Source: Verrucomicrobiota bacterium (lineage in GTDB: Bacteria > Verrucomicrobiota > Verrucomicrobiia > Chthoniobacterales > JACTMZ01). Taken from it: 45,946 nt of DNA. The stretch spans positions 1 through 45,946 of the forward strand of contig JAQBWH010000013.1 of NCBI GenBank assembly GCA_027624625.1. The letters run 5' to 3'. Below, piece after piece: positions 31,585 through 40,595 of the stretch. The notes below the pieces were generated by a model, which saw nothing but the letters and a program-made list of their open reading frames with translations, was not told the DNA's origin and ran no database searches. Made by a program: the position numbers and the translations under genes. The stretch's first letter is position 1. The number at the start of each line of letters is the position of its first letter.

Positions 31585-34206
31585 TCAAAGAGAGTTGAGC
31601 ACCGCTTCAAGCTTGAACCGCTTGGCCTGCCAGTCTTCCTCGCGCTGCTTGAAAGTCCCGAGCACCTGGGTGGGAGCGCCGCGGACAAAAGATTCGTCCG
31701 AGAGCTTGGCTTTGACCTTGGCGATCTCGGCATCGACCTTGGCCATTTCCGAGGCCAGACGCTTGCGCTCCGCGACCACGTCGATTTCCAAATCCAAATA
31801 AACCTCGCCGAGCGGCGTCGGCGTGTGCGGCATTTTCTTGGGCGGTTCACCCGCACCGGGTTCTCCGAGCTGCGAGGCCTTGGCCAGCAAGCGGAAGACC
31901 GACAAATCAAGGCCGGCCAAAGCAGGGTCGCGGACCAGATAGATGGCGCATTCCCGGTTGGCGGGGACTTTGAACTCCGCCCGGAGCCCACGGACACTCC
32001 GCACCGCGTCGTAAACCGCCTGGACGGCGTTGGACGCGCGCACTTTTTCCTCCGCGGCAACCTGCGGCAACGAATCCTCCGGAGGGGGTGCGGCAAAAAG
32101 AATCATTGCGGACTTTCCCTCGCCCCGCGCGAAGCCGAGACGTGACCACAATTCTTCTGTGATATGCGGCATGAAAGGATGGAGGAGACGCAGGTAACCG
32201 CTCAAAACATGATCCATTACGGCGCGGACCCCTTCGGCCGCCTCACCGCCGGCCGCCAACTCGGCCTTGCTCGACTCGACATACCAATCGCAATAGGTAT
32301 TCCAGAAAAATTCATAGAGCAGGGCCGCCGCCTCGTGGAAATGGAACTCGTCCAAAGCCCGCCGGTAACCCGCGTGCATCGTGTCAAAGGCAACGAGCAG
32401 GGCGACCGAATAAGGCGAGAGGTTTTGCTCCTCCAGTGATTTGCCCGGCGCTGATTCCCCCTGCATTTCGCGGAATCGCGCCGCATTCCACAGTTTGTTG
32501 GCAAAATTGCGGCCCTCCTTGATCTGGTTCTCGTCGAACCGCACATCCTGCCCGTGCGGCGCGATGCGCATCAGACCGAAACGCAATCCGTCAGCCCCGT
32601 ATTTGGCCATCAAGTCGAGCGGATCGGGGGAATTGCCCAGACTCTTCGACATTTTGCGGCCCTTGAGGTCGCGGATGATGCTGGTGAAAAAAACGTTCTT
32701 GAACGGCACCTCACCGGTGAACTCCAGGCCGGCCATGATCATGCGGGCCACCCAGAAAAAGATAATATCCGGCCCCGTGACCAGATCGTTGGTCGGATAA
32801 AACTTCTGCCGCACCGCCCCGTCCATCGTGGCGAAAGGCCAGAGCCACGAACTGAACCAGGTATCGAGCACGTCCTCGTCCTGCCGCCAGTGCTCCGCAT
32901 CGACCGGGGCATCCATCCCGACGTGCATGACCGACGGATCATCTTTCCGATACCAGACCGGAATGCGGTGGCCCCACCACAATTGACGGCTGATGCACCA
33001 ATCTTGGATGTTTGTCATCCAGTGCTCGTAAATTTTCGCCCAGCGCCCGGGCACAAACCGGATCCGGCCCGAGACCACCGCATCCAAGGCGGCCGGCACC
33101 TGCGGATAGCGCAAAAACCACTGCTCGCTCAGCCGCGGCTCGATCGGCACGTCTGCCCGCTCGCTGAAGCCGACGTTGTTGTCGTATTCCTCCACCCGCA
33201 CCAGCAACCCCATCTCCTCGAGCTTCTGCACCGCCAGATCACGCGCGGCAAAGCGTTCCATCCCGGCGAAGTCCGGACCGGCCGACTCGTTCAAGGTGCC
33301 ATCCGCATTCATCACGTCGATGACCGGCAAATCGTGACGCAACCCGATCTCAAAATCCGCTTTGTCGTGCGCCGGAGTGACTTTCAACACGCCCGTGCCG
33401 AAGGTCATGTCAATGTGCGTGTCGGCCACAATGGGAATCTCGGCCCGCGGGAACGGACGCACCGCATGCTGGCCGACCAAGCGCGTGTAGCGCGGATCGT
33501 CCGGGTGGACCGCCACCGCCGTGTCCCCCATCAACGTCTCCGGTCGCGTCGTGGCGATTTCGAGAAACGTCCCGGGTTCTTCCGCCACTTCGTAGCGCAT
33601 CACATAGAGCTTGCCCTTGGCCGGCTTCATGATGACTTCCTCGTCGCTCAACGCCGTTTGCGAAGCCGGGCACCAATTGACCATCCGCTTGCCGCGGTAG
33701 ATGAGCCCCCGGGCATGCAGCTTGACGAAAACTTCCTGCACTTGACGGGAATAGTCCGCGTCCATAGTGAAGCGCTCGCGCGCCCAATCGCACGAGCAAC
33801 CGAGACGCTTCAACTGCTTGATGATGATCCCGCCGTGCTTCTCTTTCCACGTCCACACCCGTTCGAGAAACGCCTCCCGGCCGAGATCACGCCGCGTCTG
33901 GCCCTCTTCTTTGCGCAGCTGGCGCTCGACCACCGTCTGCGTGGCGATCCCCGCGTGGTCCGTCCCCGGCAACCACAAGACTTCATGGCCCGTCTGGCGC
34001 GCCCGACGCGCCAAAATGTCCTGCAAAGTATTGTTCAAGACGTGCCCGAGGGTCAGCACGCCGGTCACGTTCGGCGGGGGAATGACGATGGAAAAACCCG
34101 GCTTGGCCGAGGCGGGGTCGGCCGTGAAGCAACCCTCCTTGATCCACTCCCCATACCAACGCTCCTCCACGGAGGCGGGTTCGTAAGCTTTGGAAATTTC
34201 GGACAT
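31585..34206 (-). CDS. valS: Valyl-tRNA synthetase
   Basis: The enzyme charges tRNA-Val and edits threonine. The 873 aa product starts SKAYEPASVEERWYGEWIKE and has the HIGH-type motif PPPNVTGVLTLGHVLNNTLQ. The editing domain follows (ATTRPETLMGDTAVAVHPDD), then WCISRQLWWGHRIPVWY and the KMSKS motif LKGRKMSKSLGNSPDPLDL. The C-terminal coiled coil (RKRLASEMAKVDAEIAKVKA) is present. ATG 34221 is an alternative start 5 codons upstream. It lies between the zinc-ribbon gene and hemB in one reverse operon. Confidence 0.98.
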   Translation of the reverse strand: MSEISKAYEPASVEERWYGEWIKEGCFTADPASAKPGFSIVIPPPNVTGVLTLGHVLNNTLQDILARRARQTGHEVLWLPGTDHAGIATQTVVERQLRKEEGQTRRDLGREAFLERVWTWKEKHGGIIIKQLKRLGCSCDWARERFTMDADYSRQVQEVFVKLHARGLIYRGKRMVNWCPASQTALSDEEVIMKPAKGKLYVMRYEVAEEPGTFLEIATTRPETLMGDTAVAVHPDDPRYTRLVGQHAVRPFPRAEIPIVADTHIDMTFGTGVLKVTPAHDKADFEIGLRHDLPVIDVMNADGTLNESAGPDFAGMERFAARDLAVQKLEEMGLLVRVEEYDNNVGFSERADVPIEPRLSEQWFLRYPQVPAALDAVVSGRIRFVPGRWAKIYEHWMTNIQDWCISRQLWWGHRIPVWYRKDDPSVMHVGMDAPVDAEHWRQDEDVLDTWFSSWLWPFATMDGAVRQKFYPTNDLVTGPDIIFFWVARMIMAGLEFTGEVPFKNVFFTSIIRDLKGRKMSKSLGNSPDPLDLMAKYGADGLRFGLMRIAPHGQDVRFDENQIKEGRNFANKLWNAARFREMQGESAPGKSLEEQNLSPYSVALLVAFDTMHAGYRRALDEFHFHEAAALLYEFFWNTYCDWYVESSKAELAAGGEAAEGVRAVMDHVLSGYLRLLHPFMPHITEELWSRLGFARGEGKSAMILFAAPPPEDSLPQVAAEEKVRASNAVQAVYDAVRSVRGLRAEFKVPANRECAIYLVRDPALAGLDLSVFRLLAKASQLGEPGAGEPPKKMPHTPTPLGEVYLDLEIDVVAERKRLASEMAKVDAEIAKVKAKLSDESFVRGAPTQVLGTFKQREEDWQAKRFKLEAVLNSL

Positions 34207-34249
34207 CGAACCAGGTATCATTCCGGATTTTCCCCCGGCCTGCAAACCC

Positions 34250-34531
34250 TCAAAAGCCCCGCAAATACATGGCGGCCAAAGCAAGCAAAGCCGCCACCGC
34301 GGCCGCCCACCAGGCCCAGCCGATTCCTTCCGGCTTGACCTCACTGTGCCCGAATTCCCGCTGGGCGAAATCGTCGTAGGCGAACTCCTCGTCCGGCAGA
34401 TCCAGACCATCCGTGGCGCCCGCGTCCTCCCGCCAACCGGACCGGTCATCCGCCCCGCATTCCGGACAAGCCGCCACCCCGCGCGGCACGTCCTCGCCGC
34501 AAACCGGACAGACCTCCGGCGCCGTGCTCAT
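34250..34531 (-). CDS. Zinc-ribbon protein with C-terminal membrane helix
   Basis: The 93 aa product has a double CxxC zinc ribbon (VCPVCGEDVPRGVAACPECG), an acidic linker and one C-terminal transmembrane helix (WAWWAAAVAALLALAAMYL). This makes it a tail-anchored protein with the ribbon in the cytoplasm. The function is unknown; such proteins are common beside housekeeping genes. ATG 34531 overlaps the HAD gene stop as ATGA. Confidence 0.85.
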   Translation of the reverse strand: MSTAPEVCPVCGEDVPRGVAACPECGADDRSGWREDAGATDGLDLPDEEFAYDDFAQREFGHSEVKPEGIGWAWWAAAVAALLALAAMYLRGF

Positions 34532-35220
34532 GATCCCAACAGCACCCGGAGCACATGCTGCGTGTCAGCCAGGTCAGCGAACAAAAAATCCGGTTGGTGC
34601 GCCGCCAGTTCCTCCTGACGACAACTCCCCGTGGCGATGGCCACCGCGACAAAGCCGGCCGCGCGGGCGCAGTCGATGTCCTTCGGCGTGTCGCCGAGGA
34701 CAAAAACATCCTTGGCTTCGAAACTGATCCCGTGCCTCTCCACCGCCCGCGAATGTGCCACCGGCCCCAGCTTGTTGCGGTCCACATGGTCGTCGGCGAA
34801 GGCACCAAACTCAAAAAAATCCCAAACCCCGTAATGGGACAGTTTGAGCTCGGCTCCCCTCTCGATATTGCCCGTGAGCAGACCGAGCACAACGTCCTCC
34901 CGCCGGTGCAGCGCCTCAAGAAGGCCGACAATACCGGGCAGGACTTTTCCCTCCCGCCGCGGTAATTCGAGGGCCAAGTGATGCGCGTAACCGTCGAACA
35001 AATCCGCGATATTCTCCGGGGTTGGCGGGATGGCGTGCGCGCCGAACATCTGCCGCGCAATGGCTCCGTCCGTCGAACCGGCAAAAGAAATCGACGACAA
35101 ATCGTCCTCCACCCCGAAACGTTCCTGAAAAGCCAGCCGCAAGGCATGCTCTCCGGCCCGCCCGGTCAGCAACAAAGTCCCGTCGATATCGAAAAGAAAA
35201 AGTTTTTTTACTCCACCCAT
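34528..35220 (-). CDS. HAD family hydrolase, phosphoglycolate phosphatase-like
   Basis: The 230 aa product has HAD motif I FLFDIDGTLLLTGRAGEHAL, motif II LGLLTGNIERGAELKL, motif III Lys in the DRNKLGPVAHSRA region and motif IV VFVLGDTPKDIDCARAAGF. The cap domain lies between motifs I and II (SFAGSTDGAIARQMFGAH). Members remove phosphate from 2-phosphoglycolate or similar molecules; the substrate is inferred. It heads the reverse operon HAD-zinc ribbon-valS-hemB. Confidence 0.92.
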   Translation of the reverse strand: MGGVKKLFLFDIDGTLLLTGRAGEHALRLAFQERFGVEDDLSSISFAGSTDGAIARQMFGAHAIPPTPENIADLFDGYAHHLALELPRREGKVLPGIVGLLEALHRREDVVLGLLTGNIERGAELKLSHYGVWDFFEFGAFADDHVDRNKLGPVAHSRAVERHGISFEAKDVFVLGDTPKDIDCARAAGFVAVAIATGSCRQEELAAHQPDFLFADLADTQHVLRVLLGS

Positions 35221-35374
35221 CCGGGCAAACTAACCGCCCTTCGGCTCAAGGGCGAGCGTCTCTGCGCCGCGCCGCGCCCGACATTTCCGCCCGCTTTCCC
35301 AACCGCCGCGCCACTGCCTCCCATTTCACGCCCAAGCTTGCACCACTCCGCCCACTCAACCGAATCTATGGCTC

Positions 35375-35863
35375 ATGCCCACCGAACGTGTTCTCGCCGT
35401 TGATCCGTCCCTCCGCGGCACCGGTTTCGCGGTGATCGAATCCTCCGGGGGCAAACTGCGTGCTCTGGCCTACGGCGTGGTAAAAAACCCGCCCAAACTC
35501 GCCGCGCACCAGTGCCTGCGCGAAATCCACGAGACCCTCAGCCGGGCTGCCGCGGTCCACCAACCCACCACCTTTGCCATCGAGGGCGTCATCTTTGTGC
35601 AGAACGTCCGCACCGCCATCATCCTCGGTTCGGCTCGCGGCGCGGCACTTCTTGTCGCCGCCAGCCACAACCTTGAGGTACATGAATACGCACCGCGTCT
35701 GGTCAAGCAGGCCGTGGTCGGACGCGGTGGCGCGCAGAAAGACCAGGTCGCCTTCATGATCCGCGCCATCCTCGGGCTGACCGAAACACCGCCACCCGAT
35801 GCGGCCGATGCCCTGGCCATCGGTGTGACCCATTTCAACCGCCGCGCCACCGCCATCCGATGA
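35375..35863 (+). CDS. ruvC: Holliday junction resolvase RuvC
   Basis: RuvC cuts four-way junctions. The 162 aa product has the catalytic acids in LAVDPSLRGTGFAVIES (Asp), TFAIEGVIFVQNVRTAIILG (Glu) and the DAADALAIGVTHF pair near the C-terminus. Its stop overlaps the lipB start as ATGA. No ruvA or ruvB is adjacent; ruvA is at 19.3 kb. The 154 bases upstream contain a 7-bp stem-loop (CGCCCTT at 35235, AAGGGCG at 35248) but no gene. Confidence 0.96.
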   Translation: MPTERVLAVDPSLRGTGFAVIESSGGKLRALAYGVVKNPPKLAAHQCLREIHETLSRAAAVHQPTTFAIEGVIFVQNVRTAIILGSARGAALLVAASHNLEVHEYAPRLVKQAVVGRGGAQKDQVAFMIRAILGLTETPPPDAADALAIGVTHFNRRATAIR

Positions 35864-36519
35864 ATTTCCTGCAAACTCGCTGGATCGGGCGTCTCTCCTA
35901 TGCTCCCGCCCTGGAGATGCAAGAGGCAGCGGTGGCCGCCCGGGCCGAGGATAAAGTGCCCGACCAATTATTCCTCCTCGAGCACGATCCGGTTTACACC
36001 ATCGGCCGCCAACGCGACCGCACCAGCCTCGGCGACACCGCCCTCCCGCACCCCGTCGCAGAAATCAGCCGCGGCGGGCAAGCCACCTTCCACGGACCGG
36101 GCCAACTCGTCGGCTATTTCGTCCTCGACCTGCAAAAGCTCACTCCCGACCTGCACATTTTTCTTCGCTGGATGGAAGAGGGTCTCATCGCACTAGTCGC
36201 CGGTCACGGTCTCCATGCCGGCCGCCGCGAAGGCCTCACCGGTGTCTGGATCGGCGACCGCAAGATCGCCAGCATCGGCGTCGGCGTCCGCAAATGGATC
36301 ACCATGCACGGCTTCGGCCTCAACGTCGGGTCCGACCTCTCCGGTTTCGCCCCCATCATTCCCTGCGGCATCTCTGGGGTCGCCATGACTTCCCTCTCCC
36401 GCGAACTCGGGCGCGAAATCCCAGTCGAAGAAGTCGCCACGAAGGCAAAGGCCGTCTTCACCGCCCGCTACCCGCTTCTCTCCACCCACAACCCCCAACC
36501 CTCAACTCCACAGCCATGA
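35860..36519 (+). CDS. lipB: Lipoyl(octanoyl) transferase
   Basis: LipB moves octanoyl from acyl carrier protein to lipoyl domains. The 219 aa product has the substrate loop LEHDPVYTIGRQRDR, EISRGGQATFHGPGQLVGYF, the lysine in VWIGDRKIASIGVGVRKWIT and the catalytic cysteine in IIPCGISGVAMTSLSRELG. It overlaps ruvC by 4 bases upstream and rlmH by 4 bases downstream. The short Pro/Ser tail (STHNPQPSTPQP) is probably disordered. No lipA is in the window. Confidence 0.97.
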   Translation: MNFLQTRWIGRLSYAPALEMQEAAVAARAEDKVPDQLFLLEHDPVYTIGRQRDRTSLGDTALPHPVAEISRGGQATFHGPGQLVGYFVLDLQKLTPDLHIFLRWMEEGLIALVAGHGLHAGRREGLTGVWIGDRKIASIGVGVRKWITMHGFGLNVGSDLSGFAPIIPCGISGVAMTSLSRELGREIPVEEVATKAKAVFTARYPLLSTHNPQPSTPQP

Positions 36520-36953
36520 AATGGCTCCTCCTCACCGTGGGCAAGCCCGCTCTCGCCTACGCCAAGGCCGGACGCGAGGAGTATCTTGGGCGGCTGGCCA
36601 AGTTCGCCCCGGTCGAACACCTCACCGTCAAGACGTCCGACCAAACCCGCGAAAGCGCCGACCTGCTCATCCGCAGTGAAGGATGCTTCCGCGTGGTTCT
36701 TGACCAGCGTGGCCACTCTCTCACCAGCCGCGAATTTTCCACCAAGATTGGCCAATGGCAACAAGCGGCACGCAATGTGGCCTTCCTCATCGGCGGGGCC
36801 GATGGCCACGACCAAAGCCTCCTCGATCAGGCCGACTTCCCTTGGTCCCTCGGCCCCTTGACCCTCCAACACGAACTCGCCCTCGTTGTCGCCCTCGAAC
36901 AACTCTACCGCGCCCGCACCATTCTGGCGGGCCACCCTTATCACCGGGCTTGA
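36516..36953 (+). CDS. rlmH: 23S rRNA pseudouridine-1915 N3-methyltransferase
   Basis: RlmH methylates pseudouridine 1915 in helix 69 of 23S rRNA. The 145 aa product (family about 155) is a SPOUT methyltransferase: MKWLLLTVGKPALAYAKAGR at the start, the SAM knot LIGGADGHDQSLLDQADFPW, and LTLQHELALVVALEQLYRAR at the end. ATG 36516 overlaps the lipB stop as ATGA. It is the last gene of ruvC-lipB-rlmH. Confidence 0.95.
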   Translation: MKWLLLTVGKPALAYAKAGREEYLGRLAKFAPVEHLTVKTSDQTRESADLLIRSEGCFRVVLDQRGHSLTSREFSTKIGQWQQAARNVAFLIGGADGHDQSLLDQADFPWSLGPLTLQHELALVVALEQLYRARTILAGHPYHRA

Positions 36954-37323
36954 TGCCACGAAGCCAGCAATGCGCAATCCATGCTTGGGACGCGTTGCCC
37001 TTTCCCTCACCCAATCACATCACGCTCGGTTCCAGCGTTTTCGAGCGCGGCTGTGCCCCATCTCAGAACGTTCGAACTTGGGCTCCAACCCGTTCTCCAC
37101 GACAGCGTGGGCCAGTCTTCTCCGCGGTGCCGTCTGCTTCGGAATCTACCGCGTGTTGCTGCTTAGTGGATATAATGGGGCGCAAAGCGACGAGATCCTG
37201 TTGTTCCCCGTCTTAAGCCCTTGGCCGGCGCCAAAAGGGAGTTGGCGGCGGAGGATCGCAAACTTTTGCGGTAGCGGCATTGACGCGCCGGTCCGCGCGT
37301 GGCAAATAGAAATCTCCGCTTTC
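36954..37323. other. Gene-free stretch before tRNA-Val
   Basis: No convincing protein gene is seen in these 370 bases; the open frames have no family features or start signals. It holds a 14-base perfect palindrome, CGCAAA-CT-TTTGCG (37257-37270), and a TTGACG (37280-37285) that could be the -35 element for tRNA-Val. Confidence 0.5.
37280..37312 (+). promoter_or_regulatory. Possible promoter of tRNA-Val
   Basis: TTGACG (37280-37285) is followed after 17 bases by CAAATA (37303-37308); TAGAAA (37307-37312) is an alternative -10 with a long spacer. Position relative to the tRNA at 37324 fits, but the -10 match is weak. Confidence 0.35.
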
Positions 37324-37395
37324 GCGCGGTTAGCTCAGCGGTAGAGCGGCTCGTTTACACCGAGTTGGTCGGGGGTTCGATCCCCTCACCGCGCA
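37324..37395 (+). tRNA. tRNA-Val (anticodon TAC)
   Basis: A complete cloverleaf can be drawn: acceptor GCGCGGT/ACCGCGC, D arm GCTC-AGCGGTA-GAGC, anticodon stem GCTCG/CGAGT around TTTACAC with anticodon TAC, variable loop TGGTC and T arm GGGGG-TTCGATC-CCCTC. The discriminator is A at 37395 and CCA is not encoded. It reads GUA and other valine codons. The last 41 bases overlap the end of terC on the other strand. Confidence 0.97.
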
Positions 37396-38131
37396 TTCCC
37401 GCCAGCCGTTTCCGGTTGACGTCATGGCGCATCTGCAAAAGTTCCACGCAGAGAGCAAAGCCCATCGGCAGGTAAATGTAAGCCTTGGCCACGTGCTGCT
37501 GCATGCCCTCGAGGAAAATCGTCACCCCGATGGTGACCAGAAAAGCCAGCGCGAGAATCTTTAGCGCCGGCCGGTGCATGATGAAATCACCGATGGTTTT
37601 GGCGTAGGCCAGGATGACGAGGAACGACACGATCACGGCAAAACCGATGATGAGCAAATTCTGGGTCATTCCGACCGCGGTGATGACCGAGTCGAGCGAG
37701 AAAACCATGTCGAGGAGCACGATTTGGCCGATCGCTGCGCCGTACTTGGCCGGAGCGCTCCCGCTGCCATGCGCTTCCTTCAGTTCGACCACATGATGAA
37801 TTTCCTTCACCGCCTTCCAGAGGAGAAACAATCCGCCGGCAATGAGCACCGCGTCCCGCCAAGAAAGCGGGAAGCCAGGCACGATCGGCTCGGTCAGATG
37901 AACCAGCCAGAAAGCCCCCGCGACAAAAACCAGCCGAGCCAGCAAGGCGACAAACAAACCAATGATCCGTGCGCGGTCCCGCTGGTCGTCGGGCAACCTC
38001 GACACCACGATGGAAATGACCAGCACGTTGTCGATGCCGAGGACAAGCTCCAGCCCGACGAGCAGGGCCACGGTGGCCAGAGCGGGCAGCGTGAAGGCAT
38101 CCGAGAGCAGTGCGGCAAAATCCATAAGCAT
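37355..38131 (-). CDS. TerC family integral membrane protein
   Basis: The 258 aa product has the TerC pattern of seven hydrophobic segments with acidic residues: LVGLELVLGIDNVLVISIVV in the first half and LLDMVFSLDSVITAVGMTQN in the second. The family is linked to metal (manganese) export at protein-secretion sites, and to tellurium resistance historically. AGGA lies about 5 bases before ATG 38131; ATG 38125 is also possible. The C-terminal RGEGIEPPTNSV is read from the opposite strand of tRNA-Val, and the stop codon lies inside the tRNA gene, so the native tail may have been replaced. It follows sufU after 54 bases. Confidence 0.9.
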   Translation of the reverse strand: MLMDFAALLSDAFTLPALATVALLVGLELVLGIDNVLVISIVVSRLPDDQRDRARIIGLFVALLARLVFVAGAFWLVHLTEPIVPGFPLSWRDAVLIAGGLFLLWKAVKEIHHVVELKEAHGSGSAPAKYGAAIGQIVLLDMVFSLDSVITAVGMTQNLLIIGFAVIVSFLVILAYAKTIGDFIMHRPALKILALAFLVTIGVTIFLEGMQQHVAKAYIYLPMGFALCVELLQMRHDVNRKRLAGMRGEGIEPPTNSV

Positions 38132-38185
38132 TTTATCCTGCCAGAAATGGGCTCCTCCGCCACATCGAAACAACAACCACCGTCT

Positions 38186-38629
38186 TTACTCCGTGGTGGT
38201 TTCGGGCCGGCCCGAAAGCGCCGCCTCCAAGGCGTGCCACGGCAGCATGGCGCATTTGATGCGCGGCGGGAATTTCCGCAGCCCCGACAGCGCCACCAGA
38301 TCCCCCAACGCTCCCGGCAGTTCGGACTCTGGCCCGAGCAGCATTGCGCGCACCTGCGCCGACAATCCGCGCGCCTCACCCTCGGTCTTGCCCCTTACCT
38401 TCCCCGTCATCATGGAGGCAGACGCTCGTGAAATGGCGCAGCCCTGACCTTGAAAGGTCACGTCAGACACGCTCTCACCCTGCAACCGGACAAAGACCTT
38501 CACCTCGTCCCCACAAAGCGGATTACGGCCTTCCGCACTGCAGGTGCAATCCGGCATCTCGCGGAAGTTCCGCGGACGCTTGTGGTGATCCAGAATGATC
38601 TCCTGGTAAAGGTCGGCCAATTCGGACAT
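38186..38629 (-). CDS. sufU: SufU/IscU-type Fe-S cluster assembly protein
   Basis: The 147 aa product starts MSELADLYQEIILDHHKRPR and carries the three cysteine sites: NPLCGDEVKVFV, GQGCAISRASASMMTG and RIKCAMLPWHALEAAL. The insert between the second and third sites is the SufU type. SufU takes sulfur from SufS and passes it to the SUF scaffold in many bacteria. ATG 38629 is the family start. It is divergent from pckG; no sufBCDS genes are here. Confidence 0.92.
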   Translation of the reverse strand: MSELADLYQEIILDHHKRPRNFREMPDCTCSAEGRNPLCGDEVKVFVRLQGESVSDVTFQGQGCAISRASASMMTGKVRGKTEGEARGLSAQVRAMLLGPESELPGALGDLVALSGLRKFPPRIKCAMLPWHALEAALSGRPETTTE

Positions 38630-38753
38630 CGGACAAACATTTTGACGATTTCGGGCCAGGAGGCAAACCAAGGGGTTGGCGTATGATGCCACCCTCTTTT
38701 CCATTAACGTTGCCAAGGGTCAGGACCAACACCACATTACGAACGAAGTACCC

Positions 38754-40553
38754 ATGAGCCGTCCGCCGACCCAAAATCAGGATCTCCTCGCGTGGGTCGG
38801 GCAGGTTCGCGAACTTTGTGAGCCTAGTCACCTTGTCTGGTGCGACGGCTCGGAGGAGGAAGACCGGCGCTTGCGACAGATCATGGTCGGCTCAGGTTCG
38901 GCCATCCGCCTCAGCGAGCAAAAGCGTCCGAACTGCCTGCTCGTCCGCTCCGACCCGCGTGACGTGGCCCGGGTCGAAAAGCGCACCTTCATCTGCAGCC
39001 AATCGAAAGACGATGCCGGCCCGACCAACAATTGGGAAGACCCGGCCGTGATGAAGGAAAAGTTGTCCGGCCTTTACCGGGGCTGCATGCGCGGACGCAC
39101 CATGTATATCATCCCCTTCAGCATGGGCCCGGTCGGCTCGAAGATCGCGCGTATCGGGGTGGAAATCACCGACTCTCCCTACGTGGTGGCCAATATGCGC
39201 ATCATGACCCGCATCGGACAGCGCGTCCTCGACGTGCTCGGTCCGGATGGCTTCTACGTGAAATGCCTCCACTCGGTGGGCAGCCCGCTGGCCGACGGCG
39301 TGGAGGACGTCCCTTGGCCCTGCAATCCGGAAAACACCTTCATCGCCCATTTCCCCGCGGAACGCCTCATCATGAGCTACGGCAGTGGCTACGGCGGCAA
39401 TGCTCTGCTCGGCAAAAAGTGTCTCGCCTTGCGCATCGCTTCGGTTATGGGGCGCGACGAAGGATGGATGGCCGAACACATGCTCATTCTCGGACTGGAA
39501 ACGCCGGACGGGAGAAAAAGCTACGTCACCGCCGCCTTTCCCAGCGCCTGCGGCAAAACCAATTTTGCCATGCTCGTCCCCCCCGCTGCGCTCAAAGGCT
39601 ACAAAGTCACCACGGTGGGCGATGATATTGCCTGGATCCAACCCGGTGCGGACGGCACCCCGCGCGCGATCAATCCCGAAGCCGGCTGGTTCGGCGTCGC
39701 CCCCGGCACCTCCTACCGTACCAACCCCAACGCCATGGAATCCTGCCGGAAGGACAGCATCTTTACCAACGTGGCCCTGACCGACGACGGTGACGTTTGG
39801 TGGGAGGGCATGACCGAAGAACCGCCCGAACATCTGACCAGTTGGCTGGGCGAAGACTGGACGCCGGGCTGCGGCAAACCTTCCTCGCATCCCAACGCGC
39901 GCTTCACCGCTCCAGCGCGCAATTGCCCATGCATCGACCCGGAATGGGAAAACCCAGACGGGGTGCCGGTCGACGCCATCATTTTCGGCGGACGCCGCAT
40001 GAACGATATCCCGCTTGTTTTCGAAACCCGCGATTGGCATCACGGCATATTCGTCGGCGCCACCCTCGCCTCCGAACAGACCGCCGCGGCCGAAGGAAAA
40101 GTCGGCGCCCTCCGCCGTGACCCCATGGCCATGCTGCCCTTTTGCGGCTACCACATGGGCGATTACTTCCGCCACTGGATTGAAATGGGCGAAAAATTCG
40201 GTGCGAAAAAGCCGCGTATTTTTCACGTCAATTGGTTCCGCAAGGACGGCAACGGCAAATTTTTCTGGCCCGGCTTCGGCGAAAACCTTCGCGTCCTTGC
40301 CTGGATCGTGGGTCGCTGCCGCGGCGAGGCCGCTGGTCGCGCCAGTGCGCTCGGCACCATGCCGGGTTACCACGACCTCCCCTGGGAGGGTTTGGATTTC
40401 CCCGAAAAACGCTTCACGGCTTTGATGTCCGAGGACTCCGCCACGCTCGCCGAGCAAGTGCATTCCAACCAAGAATTCTTCGATCACCTAGGCCGGAAAT
40501 TCCCGGCCGAACTTGAAGCTGAAGAGGCAAAAACTCTTGCCGTCTTGGGCTAA
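38754..40553 (+). CDS. pckG: Phosphoenolpyruvate carboxykinase (GTP)
   Basis: The enzyme makes PEP from oxaloacetate with GTP, the first step of gluconeogenesis. The 599 aa product is the GTP type: substrate loop [37 protein letters not shown], the P-loop with its reactive cysteine [16 protein letters not shown], and [14 protein letters not shown] for metal binding. The nucleotide pocket region [19 protein letters not shown] is also clear. ATG 38754 is the usual start. A TATGAT lies near 38680 upstream, but without a matching -35. Confidence 0.98.
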   Translation: MSRPPTQNQDLLAWVGQVRELCEPSHLVWCDGSEEEDRRLRQIMVGSGSAIRLSEQKRPNCLLVRSDPRDVARVEKRTFICSQSKDDAGPTNNWEDPAVMKEKLSGLYRGCMRGRTMYIIPFSMGPVGSKIARIGVEITDSPYVVANMRIMTRIGQRVLDVLGPDGFYVKCLHSVGSPLADGVEDVPWPCNPENTFIAHFPAERLIMSYGSGYGGNALLGKKCLALRIASVMGRDEGWMAEHMLILGLETPDGRKSYVTAAFPSACGKTNFAMLVPPAALKGYKVTTVGDDIAWIQPGADGTPRAINPEAGWFGVAPGTSYRTNPNAMESCRKDSIFTNVALTDDGDVWWEGMTEEPPEHLTSWLGEDWTPGCGKPSSHPNARFTAPARNCPCIDPEWENPDGVPVDAIIFGGRRMNDIPLVFETRDWHHGIFVGATLASEQTAAAEGKVGALRRDPMAMLPFCGYHMGDYFRHWIEMGEKFGAKKPRIFHVNWFRKDGNGKFFWPGFGENLRVLAWIVGRCRGEAAGRASALGTMPGYHDLPWEGLDFPEKRFTALMSEDSATLAEQVHSNQEFFDHLGRKFPAELEAEEAKTLAVLG

Positions 40554-40595
40554 GACCGCCGAGCGCCGTCTCTCCCGGGAAGATGCGAGCCCTGC

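Noticed and set aside
32554..34338. Long forward open frame opposite valS
   Set aside because: His/Arg/Pro-rich shadow of the valyl-tRNA synthetase gene.
38892..40487. Long reverse open frame opposite pckG
   Set aside because: The forward strand encodes an unmistakable PEP carboxykinase; the reverse reading is a GC-driven shadow.
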